Shown here: piece by piece, positions 33,848 through 44,900 of the stretch
Numbering within the stretch: the first letter of the stretch is position 1
How the letters are laid out: every line of letters starts with the position of its first letter
The notes under the pieces: generated by a model
Database searches by the model: none
What the model saw: only the letters and a program-made list of their open reading frames with translations
What the model was told of the DNA's origin: nothing
NCBI GenBank assembly: GCA_029959085.1
Contig: JARWIR010000021.1
Coordinates: 21,973,620-22,037,619, forward strand
Direction: 5' to 3'
Source: Nemophila menziesii
Taxonomy: Eukaryota; Streptophyta; Magnoliopsida; Boraginales; Hydrophyllaceae
DNA: 64,000 bases
Made by a program: the position numbers and the translations under genes

Positions 33848-34300
33848 ATGTATGGAGGACATTATCCAAATCCTGGTCCATTTGATTATTTGGAAGACTC
33901 TTCGGGACAACAGAATTGGGGTAGTAACTTCTACCAACCACCTTATCAACACCCGCAAGAGCAAGGATGGAACAACCAATGGACCAGGAACAATAAACAA
34001 CAATCACCTTATCACTATCAACAAGAACAAGGATGGAACCACCATTGGGTTGAGAATAATCAACAACAACCATTGTATCACTATGAACAAGATCAAATAT
34101 GGAACATTCATCAACCTCCACAAATAACTCTTGCCGATTTGAATGAAACACTTGCTAAATACATGTGCGATTCCGAGGAAAGCAGTTCCAAATTGCAACA
34201 GGCACTAGACAAATATATTGCCAATAGTAGCAAATCTTATGAAGATTCAACACCCCCAAGGGATGGAAGAGACCAACTCGAAGAAGTAGTTGAGGAGTAA
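33848..34300 (+). CDS. Gln/Tyr/Trp-rich repeat protein of element D
   Basis: This 150-codon ORF starts at an ATG 140 bp after the PBS, where gag normally starts. It begins MYGGHYPNPGPFDYLED and contains about three copies of a ~22-residue unit (QEQGWNxxWxxNNxQQxPYHYQ, residues ~36-85), followed by an acidic helix-like end (LADLNETLAKYMC, then SSKLQQALDKY). It resembles the low-complexity spacer next to the zinc knuckle in Athila-type gags, without the gag core or the knuckle itself. It could be a translated relic or a new small protein; there is no clear evidence of function. Confidence 0.5.
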   Translation: MYGGHYPNPGPFDYLEDSSGQQNWGSNFYQPPYQHPQEQGWNNQWTRNNKQQSPYHYQQEQGWNHHWVENNQQQPLYHYEQDQIWNIHQPPQITLADLNETLAKYMCDSEESSSKLQQALDKYIANSSKSYEDSTPPRDGRDQLEEVVEE

Positions 34301-35060
34301 GTGTTGAAAAAAAATATTAGTGATAGTAATATGACCACCATGCCAATTATAAATGGAAACTACCATGTGGTTGAGAATCTTGTTAGCATAGTGGAAGAAG
34401 GAGTAGCAACGCAAATCCTAGAAGTTAACACATAAATTGCTATGCCTATGGTGCGTGCACATGATCAAGATATAGAACGCAGAAAGGAAGAAGAGGTGGT
34501 CGAGATTAGAGAGATTCCACAACAAGAATATGATGAGGTAATAGTGGAAGATTGGGTTGAAGACGAAGACGAATGTGAAGTGGTTGAGGAGTCAATTTAA
34601 GAATTAAAAGCTCACAATAAAATAAAAGTTGAATCTCCGCCACAGAAAGTGTACCAACTACCATATCCACCAAGAATCTTGAATGAAAGTAGAGCTGAAG
34701 AATCACCTCCTTTATCAACAATGATCAATATGTGCTATACAAGCAAGGTGCCACACCGCGAGAGTAAAGCGGCAAGGAGGAGCACCTACCCACCATATTT
34801 TAAAGATGAATACGAGGAATAAAAATAGGCTTATACAGTTGAAAACGATCATCTACTATCATGTGGTGGAAAATGAGTTTCGCGATGAGAGCAAGGAGGC
34901 GAAACGGAGACATTACCCACCCCCTTTCAAATATCGATTAAATCAAAGGTTAGGTGGGAAAGTACCAAAAGTTTCATATAAAGGAAGAGGCGGGTTTAAG
35001 CGGAGGAACACCGCGAAAGCCTCAATACAATCTTCATGGAAGGTAACGCGTCGAACTTAA
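34301..35060 (+). pseudogene. Gag-protease linker debris of element D
   Basis: The frame after the 150-aa ORF continues with stops and shifts. An IVEDWVEDEDE block (about 34540-34570) matches IIVEDWVEEVE in the linker of the element C protein. After it comes a PYPPRIL / SRAARR-like basic stretch and no protease motif. The region runs into the GACGTTAAAC-type motif at 35060, so protease and pol are deleted here. Confidence 0.6.
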
Positions 35061-35801
35061 AAACGTAATAAACAAAAGTGCTTCTTGGGAGACAACCCAT
35101 GTTATAAATTGCTTTCATGTCTTAGAATTCTTAGTGTAAACTAGAGTAATTTATGTTTATTAGTGTATAATTTTTAAGAAATGAGAAAGGTTGGTGTTTT
35201 TTATGATTACAGGAGTAAAGGTCTTGAGTTTGGGGTAGGTAGCGCAAAAAAGAATGAAATATTTGGGTTACAATACAGTAGAAACCGGGAACCCGGTTGC
35301 TAGCAACCAGGAACCCGTTTTTGGAGTTGTACCCCGGTTATCAAAACTTCGGAAGTCATAATTTGACGCTCGGAGGTCGGAATTAACTTTTTCTTGAGCC
35401 TAAACCACTTATTTTTTCGAGACCTATCCAATGGTGAAGTAAAAAAGATATGATAAACATCTCAAACTTTCTGACGTGTGCGTAAAGGGAGAGGCAAATC
35501 GTGGTGCAAAAAGGAAGAAAAATAGAATTTTGAGAAAAATGGTAACTCCAATGGAAAATCTGAGTAGTCCAATGGATCGGGAGCATAATTTCAAATAAAA
35601 ATAAGTATAAATTTTGCGAGAATTCGAGGTGTAGGCAAGGAGAAATCGAAAAAAATAAGATGGAAATTTCTGCGCGAATACGCAACCCCTTGCGTCCAAC
35701 GAGTCGGAAATTCGCGGGCGAATAGCCAACCTGTTTTCCACAAGTCGGGAACCCAGGTTTCCAAAGCCAACTCTCTGACCCCCTGCGTAACGATAGACGC
35801 A

Positions 35802-35870
35802 AGGTGGTTGCGTCCGGAAAAAATTCAAAACCGGGTACCCGGTTTGAATTTTTTTTTCCAGACGCCACCT
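35802..35870. repeat. Long palindrome centred on CCGGGTACCCGG, element D
   Basis: AACCGGGTACCCGGTT is a perfect 16-bp palindrome (35829-35844). Its flanks extend the symmetry: AGGTGGTTGCGTCCGG on the left against CCAGACGCCACCT on the right, with A-runs against T-runs between. Total imperfect stem is about 33 bp. GGAACCCGGTT-like copies lie at about 35287, 35310 and 35730-35755. Confidence 0.9.
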
Positions 35871-36750
35871 GGTTTCCGTCGGCGAAAATTGACCTAAACC
35901 TTGAGGAAACCTTATTTTTCCCTTTCCTTTGGCCTCCAACACATGAAACGCCATTGATGACGAACCAAAGCTCCCAAAACACTCAAATTCCATCATCAAA
36001 ACACCAAAATATCACCAATACATCTCTCTAAACATCATCCCAACACATAATCAATCACAAATCTTTCCAAAAACACCAAGAAATCAACTTCTAATCCAAA
36101 TTTTTTCTTCACCAAAGTTTAAATTATATCCTTTAAACCTCTCAAACACCATAGATAATGACTACCCATCTCAATTAAACCACCATTGTCACTACTGTGC
36201 CACCTTCAACAACATCCAAAGACACAAATTTCATCAATAGCTTTTGTGCTTTGAAGGTTGGAGATTGCAAGTGCAATTCCACGATCAATCCGGTAAAATA
36301 GCTAGAACTCTTCTTTTCTTTCTATTACCAGTTGGGAATTAAGATTTGTTTTAGTTATTTATTGGAGGAATTGTGAATTGTTTGAGCCTACCATTATATA
36401 TTTTGCAAGTAATCTTTAAGTAGGTGAAAAATTGAGTTTGGAAGGTTGGAAAAGGTATGAAGAACATGATGAAGAAAGAAAGTTGGGTATTGAGGGAAGA
36501 TTTTCATAGAGGAGATGATGATTTAGAGAGCTAGGAAAAGATGGAGAGTTGGGAAATATGACAAAAGAGTTCGAGGTAATGAAGAACAATTTATTCAAGA
36601 TGAACACAGCAAGTAATGATCTTTAGAGCTTGATTCAGAACCTCAACCTGAGACTACACGTAATCGGCCTAGTGCCGATCCAGATATGATTTCCTATCCT
36701 TTCTCATTTAGTAGTGTATATTATTTTTATTCCCTTTATAGAGTCTTTTT

Positions 36751-36770
36751 GAGTCATGGGGACACGACTC
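36751..36770 (+). repeat. Conserved hairpin before PPT-like motif, element D
   Basis: GAGTCATGGGGACACGACTC has seven of eight stem pairs and loop GGGA, followed by ATTTTTGAGTTTGGGGTG. Confidence 0.8.
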
Positions 36771-38120
36771 ATTTTTGAGTTTGGGGTGAGGTGTCGTGGC
36801 CTCATCCCAATTTTATGTGTTATGCATTTTTACAGCTTTTCAAAAAATTTAAAATCAAATAAAAAATAGTTTAAGGAATGATTTGACTATAGAGTTCTTT
36901 GAATGTCCCCATAAGCATATTTTATGTAAATTAATGATAGTAAATAGTAGACCTTAGAGTTAATGTAAAACGCAACTTGAATACATGCAAACACTAGATG
37001 ATTGATAAGAAAAATTAATGAAGAATGCAAAAGAAGTAAGCTTGTACATGGTAATAATGAGTGGTGTGTAGAACGTGAGATCTAAATGAGTAGAGAACAC
37101 ACTTAATTATGAACTAAAGGTGAACTATGTATCTAGGAAAATGATAGAGGCGGTTCTTTGATAGCCATTTGAGACCTTTTTAGCTTTCTAACCCGTGATT
37201 AAATGTTATATCCTTCTTAGCCCCATTTTTATGCCTTTTTGCCTTTCTTTTGAAGCCACATTATAAGCTTATCCTTTAGGTATTAGGACTATACCGTATG
37301 ACCCGCACTTGAATCACGATTGCTTAAGACTAGTTGTCCTTGAGGTTGAGTTTGGGGTGGGGGAATCTATTATTACATCTGTTGGGTAGATTTGTGATTT
37401 TCTTGAATAATTATGCACTTTATTGTATATTCCTTTGCCGATTTGTAAAAAAAAAAGAAAAAAAAATTTAGAAAATAAGTTAGCATGAAATCTCACATTT
37501 AAAAGAATGTCATGTTTAACTTACAAAAAAAAAGAGATTGAATAAATATTGAAATAAAAGAAACATCAAAGGAATATTTTGGTAATCATATTGATAGGTT
37601 GGGTTTACTTGGGGACGCTAAATTTTTTCGTCAAGAGAGTGAGATCATATGTGAGTGTAAACTCAAGCTCAGAACAGTTTGTTGAAGGCTAGTAAGGAGA
37701 GAGCCAAAAACACACTTTTCATTATCCAAATGTACCATACCGTCCCTAAGCCTACGCTAAAACCGTAAAGTCCTCGTGATTCTTGGGTACATAGTGAATT
37801 AAAAATTCTACTAATAGGGAGTAAGTTAAGTGGAACGTTCAAAGTGAGTAAAGATTGATAAACACCCTATAGCCACCATCTCGTGCTAAGTATAAAGTGT
37901 AATCTTCTAGAATTATGAAGTTAATTTTGGATTGAAATTATTTATGTGTTTGATTTTGTACGATAGGTGCATGTGTACATTAATTCTTAGGTTGTACTAT
38001 ATGAAATTTATTTTGAGTTTTGCTTTAGGTTTATTCTTTAGATTCTGCATGTTGCTTCTTACCTTGGATCTCTGTTTTATTTTACTTTGTCAGGACGACA
38101 AAGGTTTGAGTTTGGGGTCT

Positions 38121-39712
38121 TGATGTCTCCCTTTTTGTTCTAATTATATGCCCTTAGGAGACATCATTTTAGGTGATTAATTTACTTATTTGATAGACTT
38201 TTAAGCTTATTTAATTATATTGCGTTTTCTTCCCTTGGAATTTAGTTTATTTCATTTTTAAAGCTTTTGCACGTTAAATAGTTTGTTTTAGTGCAAATTT
38301 GTAGGTCCATGGATTATATGGAACACCAAGACAAGAAAATTAATCAAGAATTAAAGTCATGTATCGATTGTAAAAGTCAAAGGCGAGAAAAGTTGTTTCG
38401 AAGAATTTATTAGATGGGAATGGAATCTGGAATACTGTTACAAATCACTGTTTTTGAGTATCTTAGCCACTGATTCAGCCTTGGAGCATGAATAAGAACT
38501 ATAGAGCTTGAGGTCAGGAAGATTTTTCAAGTTGAACGAAGTGATTCCAAGTCCGGATGAAAAAGTTACAGTTGTTTTACTAACAGTTGTACATCAGTTA
38601 CGGGATTTCATTTAAGGATTGGGCTTTTATTCATTTAACCTAATCCTCTTAATTAAAAAACTCAATCCGATTTTCTCCACTATAAATACACCTTTATACC
38701 TCATTATTCAGTACCTCTCACTTTATTCTTCAAGTTAAATCATCGTTAGAAGAGAACGTCCAAAGGAGAAGCAAGAGTAGGAGCTTGAGAAAGTTATTCT
38801 TCCAACTAAAGTCATATTCAATCCTTTAATTAAGTTCTATCTTTTATTTCTGTAACTGATAGTGAATTCCTTCACTTTTATTTCTTTAGTTTTTAATTCA
38901 ATTGTGAACTAATTTCATTTGTGCTTGAGAATCGCTTTAATAGGTTGAGCCCCAATTTATTTAATTAGTATTTTTGAATTTGGGATTGAAAGATCTAATT
39001 TGAATTGGGTAATTTAGTATTTTCTATTATCTTGAATTTATTTACTATCTTTGAAGTCATGAATCAAAAATAGGAATTAGTAATTAAGTCATTCATTATA
39101 GTGGCGTAATGATCACCTTGACAGGGGGTTTAGTTACAGAACTAGATAGTAGATGTAAGATATAAATTATTGATCTTGATGGAATTAGTTATTCTTATAG
39201 CCAATCAGGTAAAACACTTGAACATTCAAAGGTAGCTTATAATCACCCTGACAGGGTTTGTAATACCCTAAGATAGCTCCTAAGTCCACCCTGGCGGGGG
39301 TTAGGAGAAGCTAGAATCCCGACTAATATTAATTACCAATTCGACCCTTAAACGAAAGTATTAATTGAATAGATTTAGGTGAAACCCTTGCGAAACTCAA
39401 GTACTACTTCGCATCCTTGCGTCTACTCATATTTTATTTACTTGCGTCTCATTTATTTGCATTAGTCAATTTAATATTTTACTTTATTACATTTTAGTCC
39501 TTAATCGAAAAGAAAAACAAATATCTTATCCATTTACTTTTATTTGTCATTCAAACAACTATTTCCATTTATTGCATAACACTTGAGTCATATCCAATCC
39601 GTCCCTGAGATCGAAATCCCGCTTACCGGATATTACTTGGACGACTCGTACACTTGCGGTACGTGTCTTGCCTTTTTAGGTGTGTTATTTTAGTACACAC
39701 AAGGAGACACCA
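38121..39712 (+). mobile_element. 3' LTR of element D
   Basis: The edges are TGATGTCTCCCTTTTTGTTC and AAGGAGACACCA. It matches 32092-33682 throughout with scattered substitutions and small indels, so D is younger than B. Confidence 0.9.
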
Positions 39713-40443
39713 TATATTTAATTTTGTTTGGGGAAACCCTTTTAAATTAATTCTAGCTTTTTAACCATATATTTGTTTTATGCGCTTTGATTTAATTCCA
39801 GTCTTAATCTTGATCACGTTAGGGTTGTCTTAATAGTAGTTAGATGGTCACCCGAAAGGGGTGCCTAATTGTTGAAACATCACATAAGCGTTCTAGTGTG
39901 CGGTAGTGATCTGGAAGGGCTTTCCTAACTAGATAGTCATTAGGGTTTGAGATTTAATCATCGATCATTGCGCAGGGTCCCCTTACCCAAGTCCCCTGGT
40001 AATTGTTAGATCGCCACCTAAGTCCACCCAGAAGGGTTTTAGGAGGAATATAGAATCATGGCTACTTATCTAAGAGCTTTAATCACCCTTATTAACTAGT
40101 AGAAGAAATAGAATGATTAGTGCATACTAGCAAAACCTGAGCTATACTCTCTCATCTTGTTCTTACATCTTTAAATTATTGTCTTGACTTTTAATTTAAT
40201 TAATCATTATTTCCTCAATCAATCGTTCATATTTAATTTTACTGTCTTTTATTCATTGAACTATCTATTACTACGCTTTTCTGTTAATCCATTCGTATAA
40301 CAAACTAAGTCCCTGAGCACAAATTTGTACTTATCATTAAAACTTGCGTACGACCTGTGATACTCTCTGTGAGTACCGTGTTTAGGTTAGGATGTTAGTT
40401 GCATCTTTTTTATCATATTTTTATCACACCTTAGCCGATACCA
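39713..40443 (+). mobile_element. 3' LTR of element B, right piece
   Basis: The LTR resumes at TATATTTAATTTTG, about 145 bp upstream of where the left piece stopped, and runs to TTAGCCGATACCA. The TSD AGAAG follows at 40444-40448. Confidence 0.85.
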
Positions 40444-40448
40444 AGAAG

Positions 40449-41107
40449 AATAGTAAATGATTATGCAACAAAATCTAAAGTTGCTCATGAAAATTCATAG
40501 CTCGATTTTAGTCTTAAAACTTTCAATAGACTTATCCATTATTTCTTTCTAATTTACAAAGGAATCTTTTTAAGGATGTGATATAAATTACAAACACACT
40601 TACAACATCCTTTTCCAGAAAAACTACTATTTCATCACGGTTGCACATTAACACTCTTCTTCTATACATTCATAAAGAAAATGTATTTAATTAAAAAACA
40701 ATAGCAAATTAAATTCGATAGAAAAGAATTAGCTTGAATAAGTAGCGTTGTCGAGATTATAGCTTTAGGAACCTAAATTTTAAAAAGAAACGGAAAAGAA
40801 CTTGCCTGTTTTTACAAAATTGTTTAACAACAATGAGTTTCCATAAAAATCTGCGGAAACTAATTTTAAAGACTACATTCCGATGTGTTGGACAAGAGCC
40901 TGCAATGAAGATTGTAAGCAAAAGCAACATCTCCAAGGCCATCGAAAAAGTTTAAAAGAAATGAGTAGATAAAAACTGATTGAGTGCTTCTTTTGAAAAC
41001 TTAAATTTCTTGGTACCATGATAAGATAATGCTGGATCGTTAAGTTTTTTTGGATGATTAGCAAAAATTTATTGAATTAAGTAAGGGCAAAAGATCTTTG
41101 GTCAACC
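40449..41107. other. AT-rich spacer
   Basis: No gene or recognisable transposon end was seen. The short minus-strand ORFs have low-complexity, Leu/Phe-rich translations. Confidence 0.5.
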
Positions 41108-41524
41108 AATATTTTTTTATAAGTAAAAAACGCTCCTCAGATGAGTGCCTCATATTTAAGTTAATTAATGGATTTATTAAGTTAATGGGCTGATTAAATG
41201 ATAGAGGCTCTCCTTCGAGGAGCGTCTTTAAGTTATTCAGCAATTATTTTATCAAATAAGTTTTTTTTGCAATTATTTTTGTAAAATATGTTAAAAATAA
41301 ATAAAACTTAATGAAAATACCTAATTATTAAAAAAATGCTTTTAATAATTTACTATGTTTAAAACTTTTCCACTAAACTAAATATTTGTAAAAAAAAACC
41401 TCATCTATCTTTTCATACCTAGACTACCCTTATTTTAACTCTTATGTTTTACTTTTAATATAATATTTATGTATTTTTTAATATTAAACAAATAATGGAT
41501 CACCACCTCCTCTGACCACCACCA
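41108..41524. repeat. Left ~410-bp direct repeat flanking the MULE
   Basis: This starts ATTTTTTTATAAGTAAAA and runs through CTCCTTCGAGGAGCGTCTTT (an inverted repeat) and TTTTAATATTAAACAAATAA to GGATCACCACC. The copy at 48958-49368 is in the same orientation with scattered differences. A diverged inverted copy is at about 11920-12075, so it is a dispersed repeat. Confidence 0.8.
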
Positions 41525-41525
41525 G

Positions 41526-41800
41526 CGTGGCCCTTGATCTTTACCCAAAGTAAAGTTTTCGCCACCTATCTTTAAAATTCCCCCGGGTGGCCCTGCAACT
41601 TTATTTTTTTGTCAGCGTTAGCCCTTTTTTAAAATTTCGGTCAGTTGACCGTTAGTCAATGTCATCTGGCGCCACGTCAGTGCCACCTCTCCGCCACGTC
41701 TGCTCCACCTAGGCATGACATCACCATCAGTTGAAATGTTTTTTCCAACGTGGCAATGGAACTCTTGTCTTTTCATTTTGTTCATTACCCTTCACTAACC
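41526..41800. repeat. Left TIR of the MULE
   Basis: It begins GTGGCCCTTGATCTTTACCC and includes GTCAGCGTTAGCCCTTTTTT, GCCACGTCAGTGCCACCTC and TGTTTTTTCCAACGTGG. Each is found inverted in the right TIR with about 85-90% identity by eye. Several CCACGT (G-box-like) hexamers are present. Confidence 0.9.
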
Positions 41801-41904
41801 CTAAATTCAATTCACCACTTTCACTTTACCCTACCCGCTTTCCCACTCCCTTTCTTCTTCTCTCGTTGCCCCTTCGTCTTTTTTCTTTACAAAGTTACAG
41901 AGCC

Positions 41905-42198
41905 ATGGTCGGTTCAAGAAACACGATGGCATCATCTCCGATGCCTGGCCCAGGTAAGGAGGATTGGGTATGCTACTGCGGTTTACGGTGCAAGGTGAGC
42001 ACCTCTTGGACGGAGACGAACCTAGGACGGTGGTTTTACGGGTGCTCAAAGTTTCAGGCGTCAAAGAGAATGTGTTCCTTCTTCTGCTGGTTAGATCCTC
42101 CCATATGCTCGAGAGGGATGGTTGTGATTTCCGGGTTGCTTAGGTCGTTGTCGCAGAAAGATGAGGAAATCCGAAGTTCTGAAATCCGTCGAAGATAA
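41905..42198 (+). CDS. GRF-type zinc-finger protein in MULE
   Basis: This 97-codon ORF starts at the ATG at 41905 (the frame is open further upstream, but that lies in the TIR). Residues ~16-55 form a GRF zinc finger: VCYCGLRCKVSTSWTETN, then LGRWFYGCSKF and RMCSFFCWLDPP, with the conserved Cys pairs and the Gly-Arg-Trp-Phe-Tyr core. GRF fingers bind nucleic acid in topoisomerase III-alpha and APE2, and plants have many short GRF proteins. The downstream part is short and basic, often a coiled coil in family members. It starts about 100 bp inside the left TIR and points inward, so the TIR probably supplies its promoter. It could be a transposon accessory gene or a captured host gene. Confidence 0.75.
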   Translation: MVGSRNTMASSPMPGPGKEDWVCYCGLRCKVSTSWTETNLGRWFYGCSKFQASKRMCSFFCWLDPPICSRGMVVISGLLRSLSQKDEEIRSSEIRRR

Positions 42199-42912
42199 AA
42201 ATCTGAAGATATGGCATGTTTGTTTCTATATTTTGTTAGGTTTTGTAGTCTCTCCTCTCGGATGTTTTAGGATGATGAGTTTGGTTTTTGTGTTTACTGT
42301 GTGTTCTTGGTGTTCGTGTGTTTTTGGGTTTTTTTTGGCTTTTTGGGTTTTGTGGGTTCATAGGTGTTGTTAGAGGTTCCTTTTGATGTAAGAATGGTAT
42401 TGAGTAATTTAGTTATTTGGAAATTAAATAATGCTTGGTTTTTCTAATTAATTTTGTTTTGGATTTCTGAAGCTTATTTGTTTATCTGATTACCTATTAT
42501 CGTGTATTAGAAACGTAGTCGAGTAGGTGTATATTTGGCCCCTTATCTGTTATGTATGTTACAAGGTGGCCCTTTATGTAAGTTATGATAGACATTGTAG
42601 CCCCTAACGATATATGTTTAAGCCTGTCTGGCCCCATAGGTTATGATATTTAAGATTTTGTGGCCCCGTCCCATTAAATGCCAACCTTATTTGTTTTGTT
42701 TTGTTTTATTTATGTAAATAATATTTCCTTTAACTTAGTTGTGGTTTCAAGACAAGAATACCAAACGTTTTTTGCATGAGTGCTTATTAGTTTACCAGGT
42801 TTGGAATAAAAAAGTCTAAGGAAACCAAAGGGTTTTCTCGGGCAGTAAAAAAGGTTCTTTGGGTATACAAAACCGTTTATAAGTAGTATTAATGATGATG
42901 CTTACCCCTTGA

Positions 42913-42976
<64 letters not shown>

Positions 42977-43053
42977 GTCACATAGTAATTCCCTTAAAAC
43001 TTAAAATCTCAAACGAGAGTTGTAACTCAATTTTAAAGAACAACAAGGATCAA
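42199..43053. other. Non-coding MULE interior with (AT)n run
   Basis: T-rich sequence follows the GRF ORF. An (AT)n microsatellite occupies about 42914-42973. Nothing else was recognised. Confidence 0.5.
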
Positions 43054-43271
43054 ATGGCTGGTCAACAAGTTCAAATGGAGAAGGGAAAAACAGTAAGTTT
43101 TTACTTTTACTTTTATCAATTAGTTCGTAATACCTTTAGCAACAAGGATTAAAGATTTCAGTCTTATGTGTCTAAACAGTTGTATTAGTATGTATAGTTC
43201 TTATATATTTTGATTGTTAATATCTAGTAGAGTTTTAGACTCAAGCTGATTGTTTTGTATTTTTTTCCAGA

Positions 43272-43571
43272 AGTTTCAAGTGATTCTAACACTGCTCTAC
43301 CAAAGAACCAACCAAAGACTTATACAAGTCAAAACCCAGGATCAAGGTGGAGTGTTAGACTAGCTCCCATGGTTGCTCGGGTGAAGTGAAGGTGAAAACC
43401 AAAATCGTTCCTTTACCTCACGGTGGGGAGATGGTACTGGTGGAATCTAGATTTGAAGGGGAAGACAAGCCAAGCTCAAAGAGGAGGAGGGTCATCAAGC
43501 CGGTGTTGTTGGGGATGATGTCGGTTAAGTTTTTCAAGTTTGACGAGGAGCCCGATGAGTCTATGGCATGA
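43272..43571 (+). pseudogene. Remnant coding exon in MULE, unidentified
   Basis: After a good acceptor (TTTTTTTCCAG at 43261-43271) one frame reads a Ser/Pro/Gln-rich stretch to a stop at 43387-43389. An overlapping frame starting near 43357 continues as KVKTKIVPLPHGGEMVLVES, then SSKRRRVIKPVLLG, ending at TGA 43569-43571. The two halves look like one exon broken by a frameshift. An upstream ATG with a donor (43054, GTAAGT at 43093) could be its first exon. I do not recognise the product. Confidence 0.4.
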
Positions 43572-44127
43572 AAATTGTTAGTTGTTTTGGGTGGTTTAAG
43601 TTGGTTTTCTTTCTTTTTTTTTGGTATGCTTGGACTTTTGATCATCAGTTGTTGAATTTTGTTTATGTTTGTTTGGTTTAAGCATGTTAATGCTTGCCCA
43701 GAAGGGTTTATTTTGTACTTTATGAACTTTCGTTTTGTTTTGGATTGTAAGTTGGTTGACCATGAACTATTTTTTTTTTAAATTGAACTTAGTATTTGGA
43801 CTTTATATTGGACTTTAATTTACTGGTATTAAGTATTTGGACTTTTTTTTTAACTTCAGTATTTGGACTTAGTTATTTGGTTGTAACTTAGTTTAAAGCG
43901 TTTACATTACAGCTAGCTTAATTAACAACAGGAGTACTTAAAATTGAACGACAACTTAAAGCTACATTGGGACTTAAACATCAAACTAACATGGAATTTC
44001 AACTACAAACTTCATCTTCAACATCAAACTAAAATGGAATTTAAAACCTTAAACTTCAACTTAAACATCAAACTAAACTGGAATTTCAAACCATAAACTT
44101 CAACTTAAACATCAAACTAATGTTCAC
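43572..44127. other. Non-coding MULE interior
   Basis: T-rich and then A-rich. TTGGACTT and ACTTAAACATCAAACTAA-like short repeats recur (about 43796-43880 and 43960-44120). Confidence 0.5.
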
Positions 44128-44496
44128 TTACTCTCGCGCTCCGTGAACATGTTCGTCTGATGTTGGAACATCTTTACTTGTGGTAGGAAGAGGAAGTTCA
44201 TCAGGCCCAGGTAGCCAATGGAAGAAATCATATTCCTTTTTAGGAAACTCTTGCAAACGATAATCCTCGAAATGACAACAAAGTGAACGGAAAAACTTAT
44301 TAAACTCTAATACAGTAAAATCGTACAATGCGGGCATTCCGTATTTACATACGACTGTGTCGGAGTAGTTTTGCGGTGAGATTTCCATTAACAGGGAAGG
44401 CTTGATGATCGCGTCAATTAACTCACTTGGAGAGAAGTCTGGTACGAGTGGTGACCTAGTTGACCAATCACTCCTGCTTGAATTGTAGCCAGACAT
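44128..44496 (-). CDS. Hypothetical protein in MULE
   Basis: This 122-residue ORF starts at the ATG at 44494-44496. The frame is open to 44580, but a TATATATA box at about 44561-44568 would place transcription start just upstream of this ATG, so the shorter start is preferred. The protein begins MSGYNSSRSDWSTRS, has a central helical, aromatic-rich part (EFNKFFRSLCCHFEDY) and ends acidic. No known domain was recognised. It lies between the GRF ORF and the transposase remnants and may be transposon cargo. Confidence 0.45.
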   Translation of the reverse strand: MSGYNSSRSDWSTRSPLVPDFSPSELIDAIIKPSLLMEISPQNYSDTVVCKYGMPALYDFTVLEFNKFFRSLCCHFEDYRLQEFPKKEYDFFHWLPGPDELPLPTTSKDVPTSDEHVHGARE

Positions 44497-44900
44497 GAAA
44501 AACTTCCTCTTTCTTTGATGTGTGTGTGTCATATGTGGCAAAGGAAAGTAGTGTATGTTATATATAGAGTGCAATGTCATTCCAATGTTTGAAAAATACC
44601 CTAATAAATTTAGAAAGTAAATGAATCACGTGAATAACAACAAAGTCAAGTTTTTTCTTACACAACACGTAATGTACAAATTTAAGGTTTTAAAAAACCA
44701 CACCATTAAATACTGGTTTGTCTTATTACATTTTTTTCCCTTCTTAACCTTAACCAAAGTTACCCCTTACCCTTATGAGTGTCCTAAAGTTGCTTCTTTA
44801 TTTCTTTCTTCTCTTTTGCGTTCAACACCAAAGTATTTTTATCATCTTTCTTCTCTTTTTCGTTCAACGAGGTACTCTTTTGATCATCTTTCTTCTCTTT

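Larger units (their letters stand above)
35061..38120 (+). other. 3' non-coding region of element D
   Basis: It begins with the post-pol motif (AAACAAAAGTGCTTCTTGGG then AGACAACCC). Next come a CCCGG-rich palindrome region (35280-35870), an A/C-rich stretch, the hairpin and TTTTTGAGTTTGGGGTGAGG (36751-36790), the CACTTGAATCACGATTGC plus GAGTTTGGGGTGG block (about 37305-37360), the CATACCGTCCCTAAGCC block (about 37737-37755), and the PPT GGTTTGAGTTTGGGGTCT next to the LTR. The 199- and 191-codon minus-strand ORFs in 35383-35999 are low-quality antisense frames. Confidence 0.75.
32092..39712 (+). mobile_element. Non-autonomous LTR retrotransposon D
   Basis: This 7621-bp element has LTRs of 1591 and 1592 bp (32092-33682 and 38121-39712) that are nearly identical over long stretches, an Asp-tRNA-type PBS and a PPT. 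It has no gag core, protease, RT or integrase; what remains is a Gln/Tyr-rich repeat ORF, gag-protease linker debris, a palindrome region and the shared 3' non-coding blocks. The flanking pentamers do not match (GTGCC versus TATAT). About 145 bp of the host LTR occurs on both sides (about 31946-32091 and 39713-39865), which is not a normal insertion footprint. Confidence 0.88.
12362..40443 (+). mobile_element. Athila-like LTR retrotransposon B with nested insertions
   Basis: The outer boundaries are defined by LTRs starting TGATGTCTCC (12362) and ending ACCA (40443), flanked by the perfect 5-bp duplication AGAAG (12357-12361 and 40444-40448). Order: 5' LTR, Asp-tRNA-type PBS, gag, protease, integrase-tail remnant, GACGTTAAACAAAAGTG motif, palindrome array, 3' ORF, long non-coding region, PPT and 3' LTR. 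RT, RNase H and the integrase core are absent. It has been invaded by a hAT MITE (13486-14075), a solo LTR (16536-18060), element C (18337-26731) and element D (32092-39712). Its own frames are full of stops and shifts, so it is inactive and old. Confidence 0.88.

Noticed and set aside
35383..35999. Overlapping minus-strand ORFs of 199 and 191 codons
   Set aside because: They are antisense to element D, overlap each other in two frames, show no domain, and lie over the palindrome region, whose GC-rich sequence lowers stop frequency.
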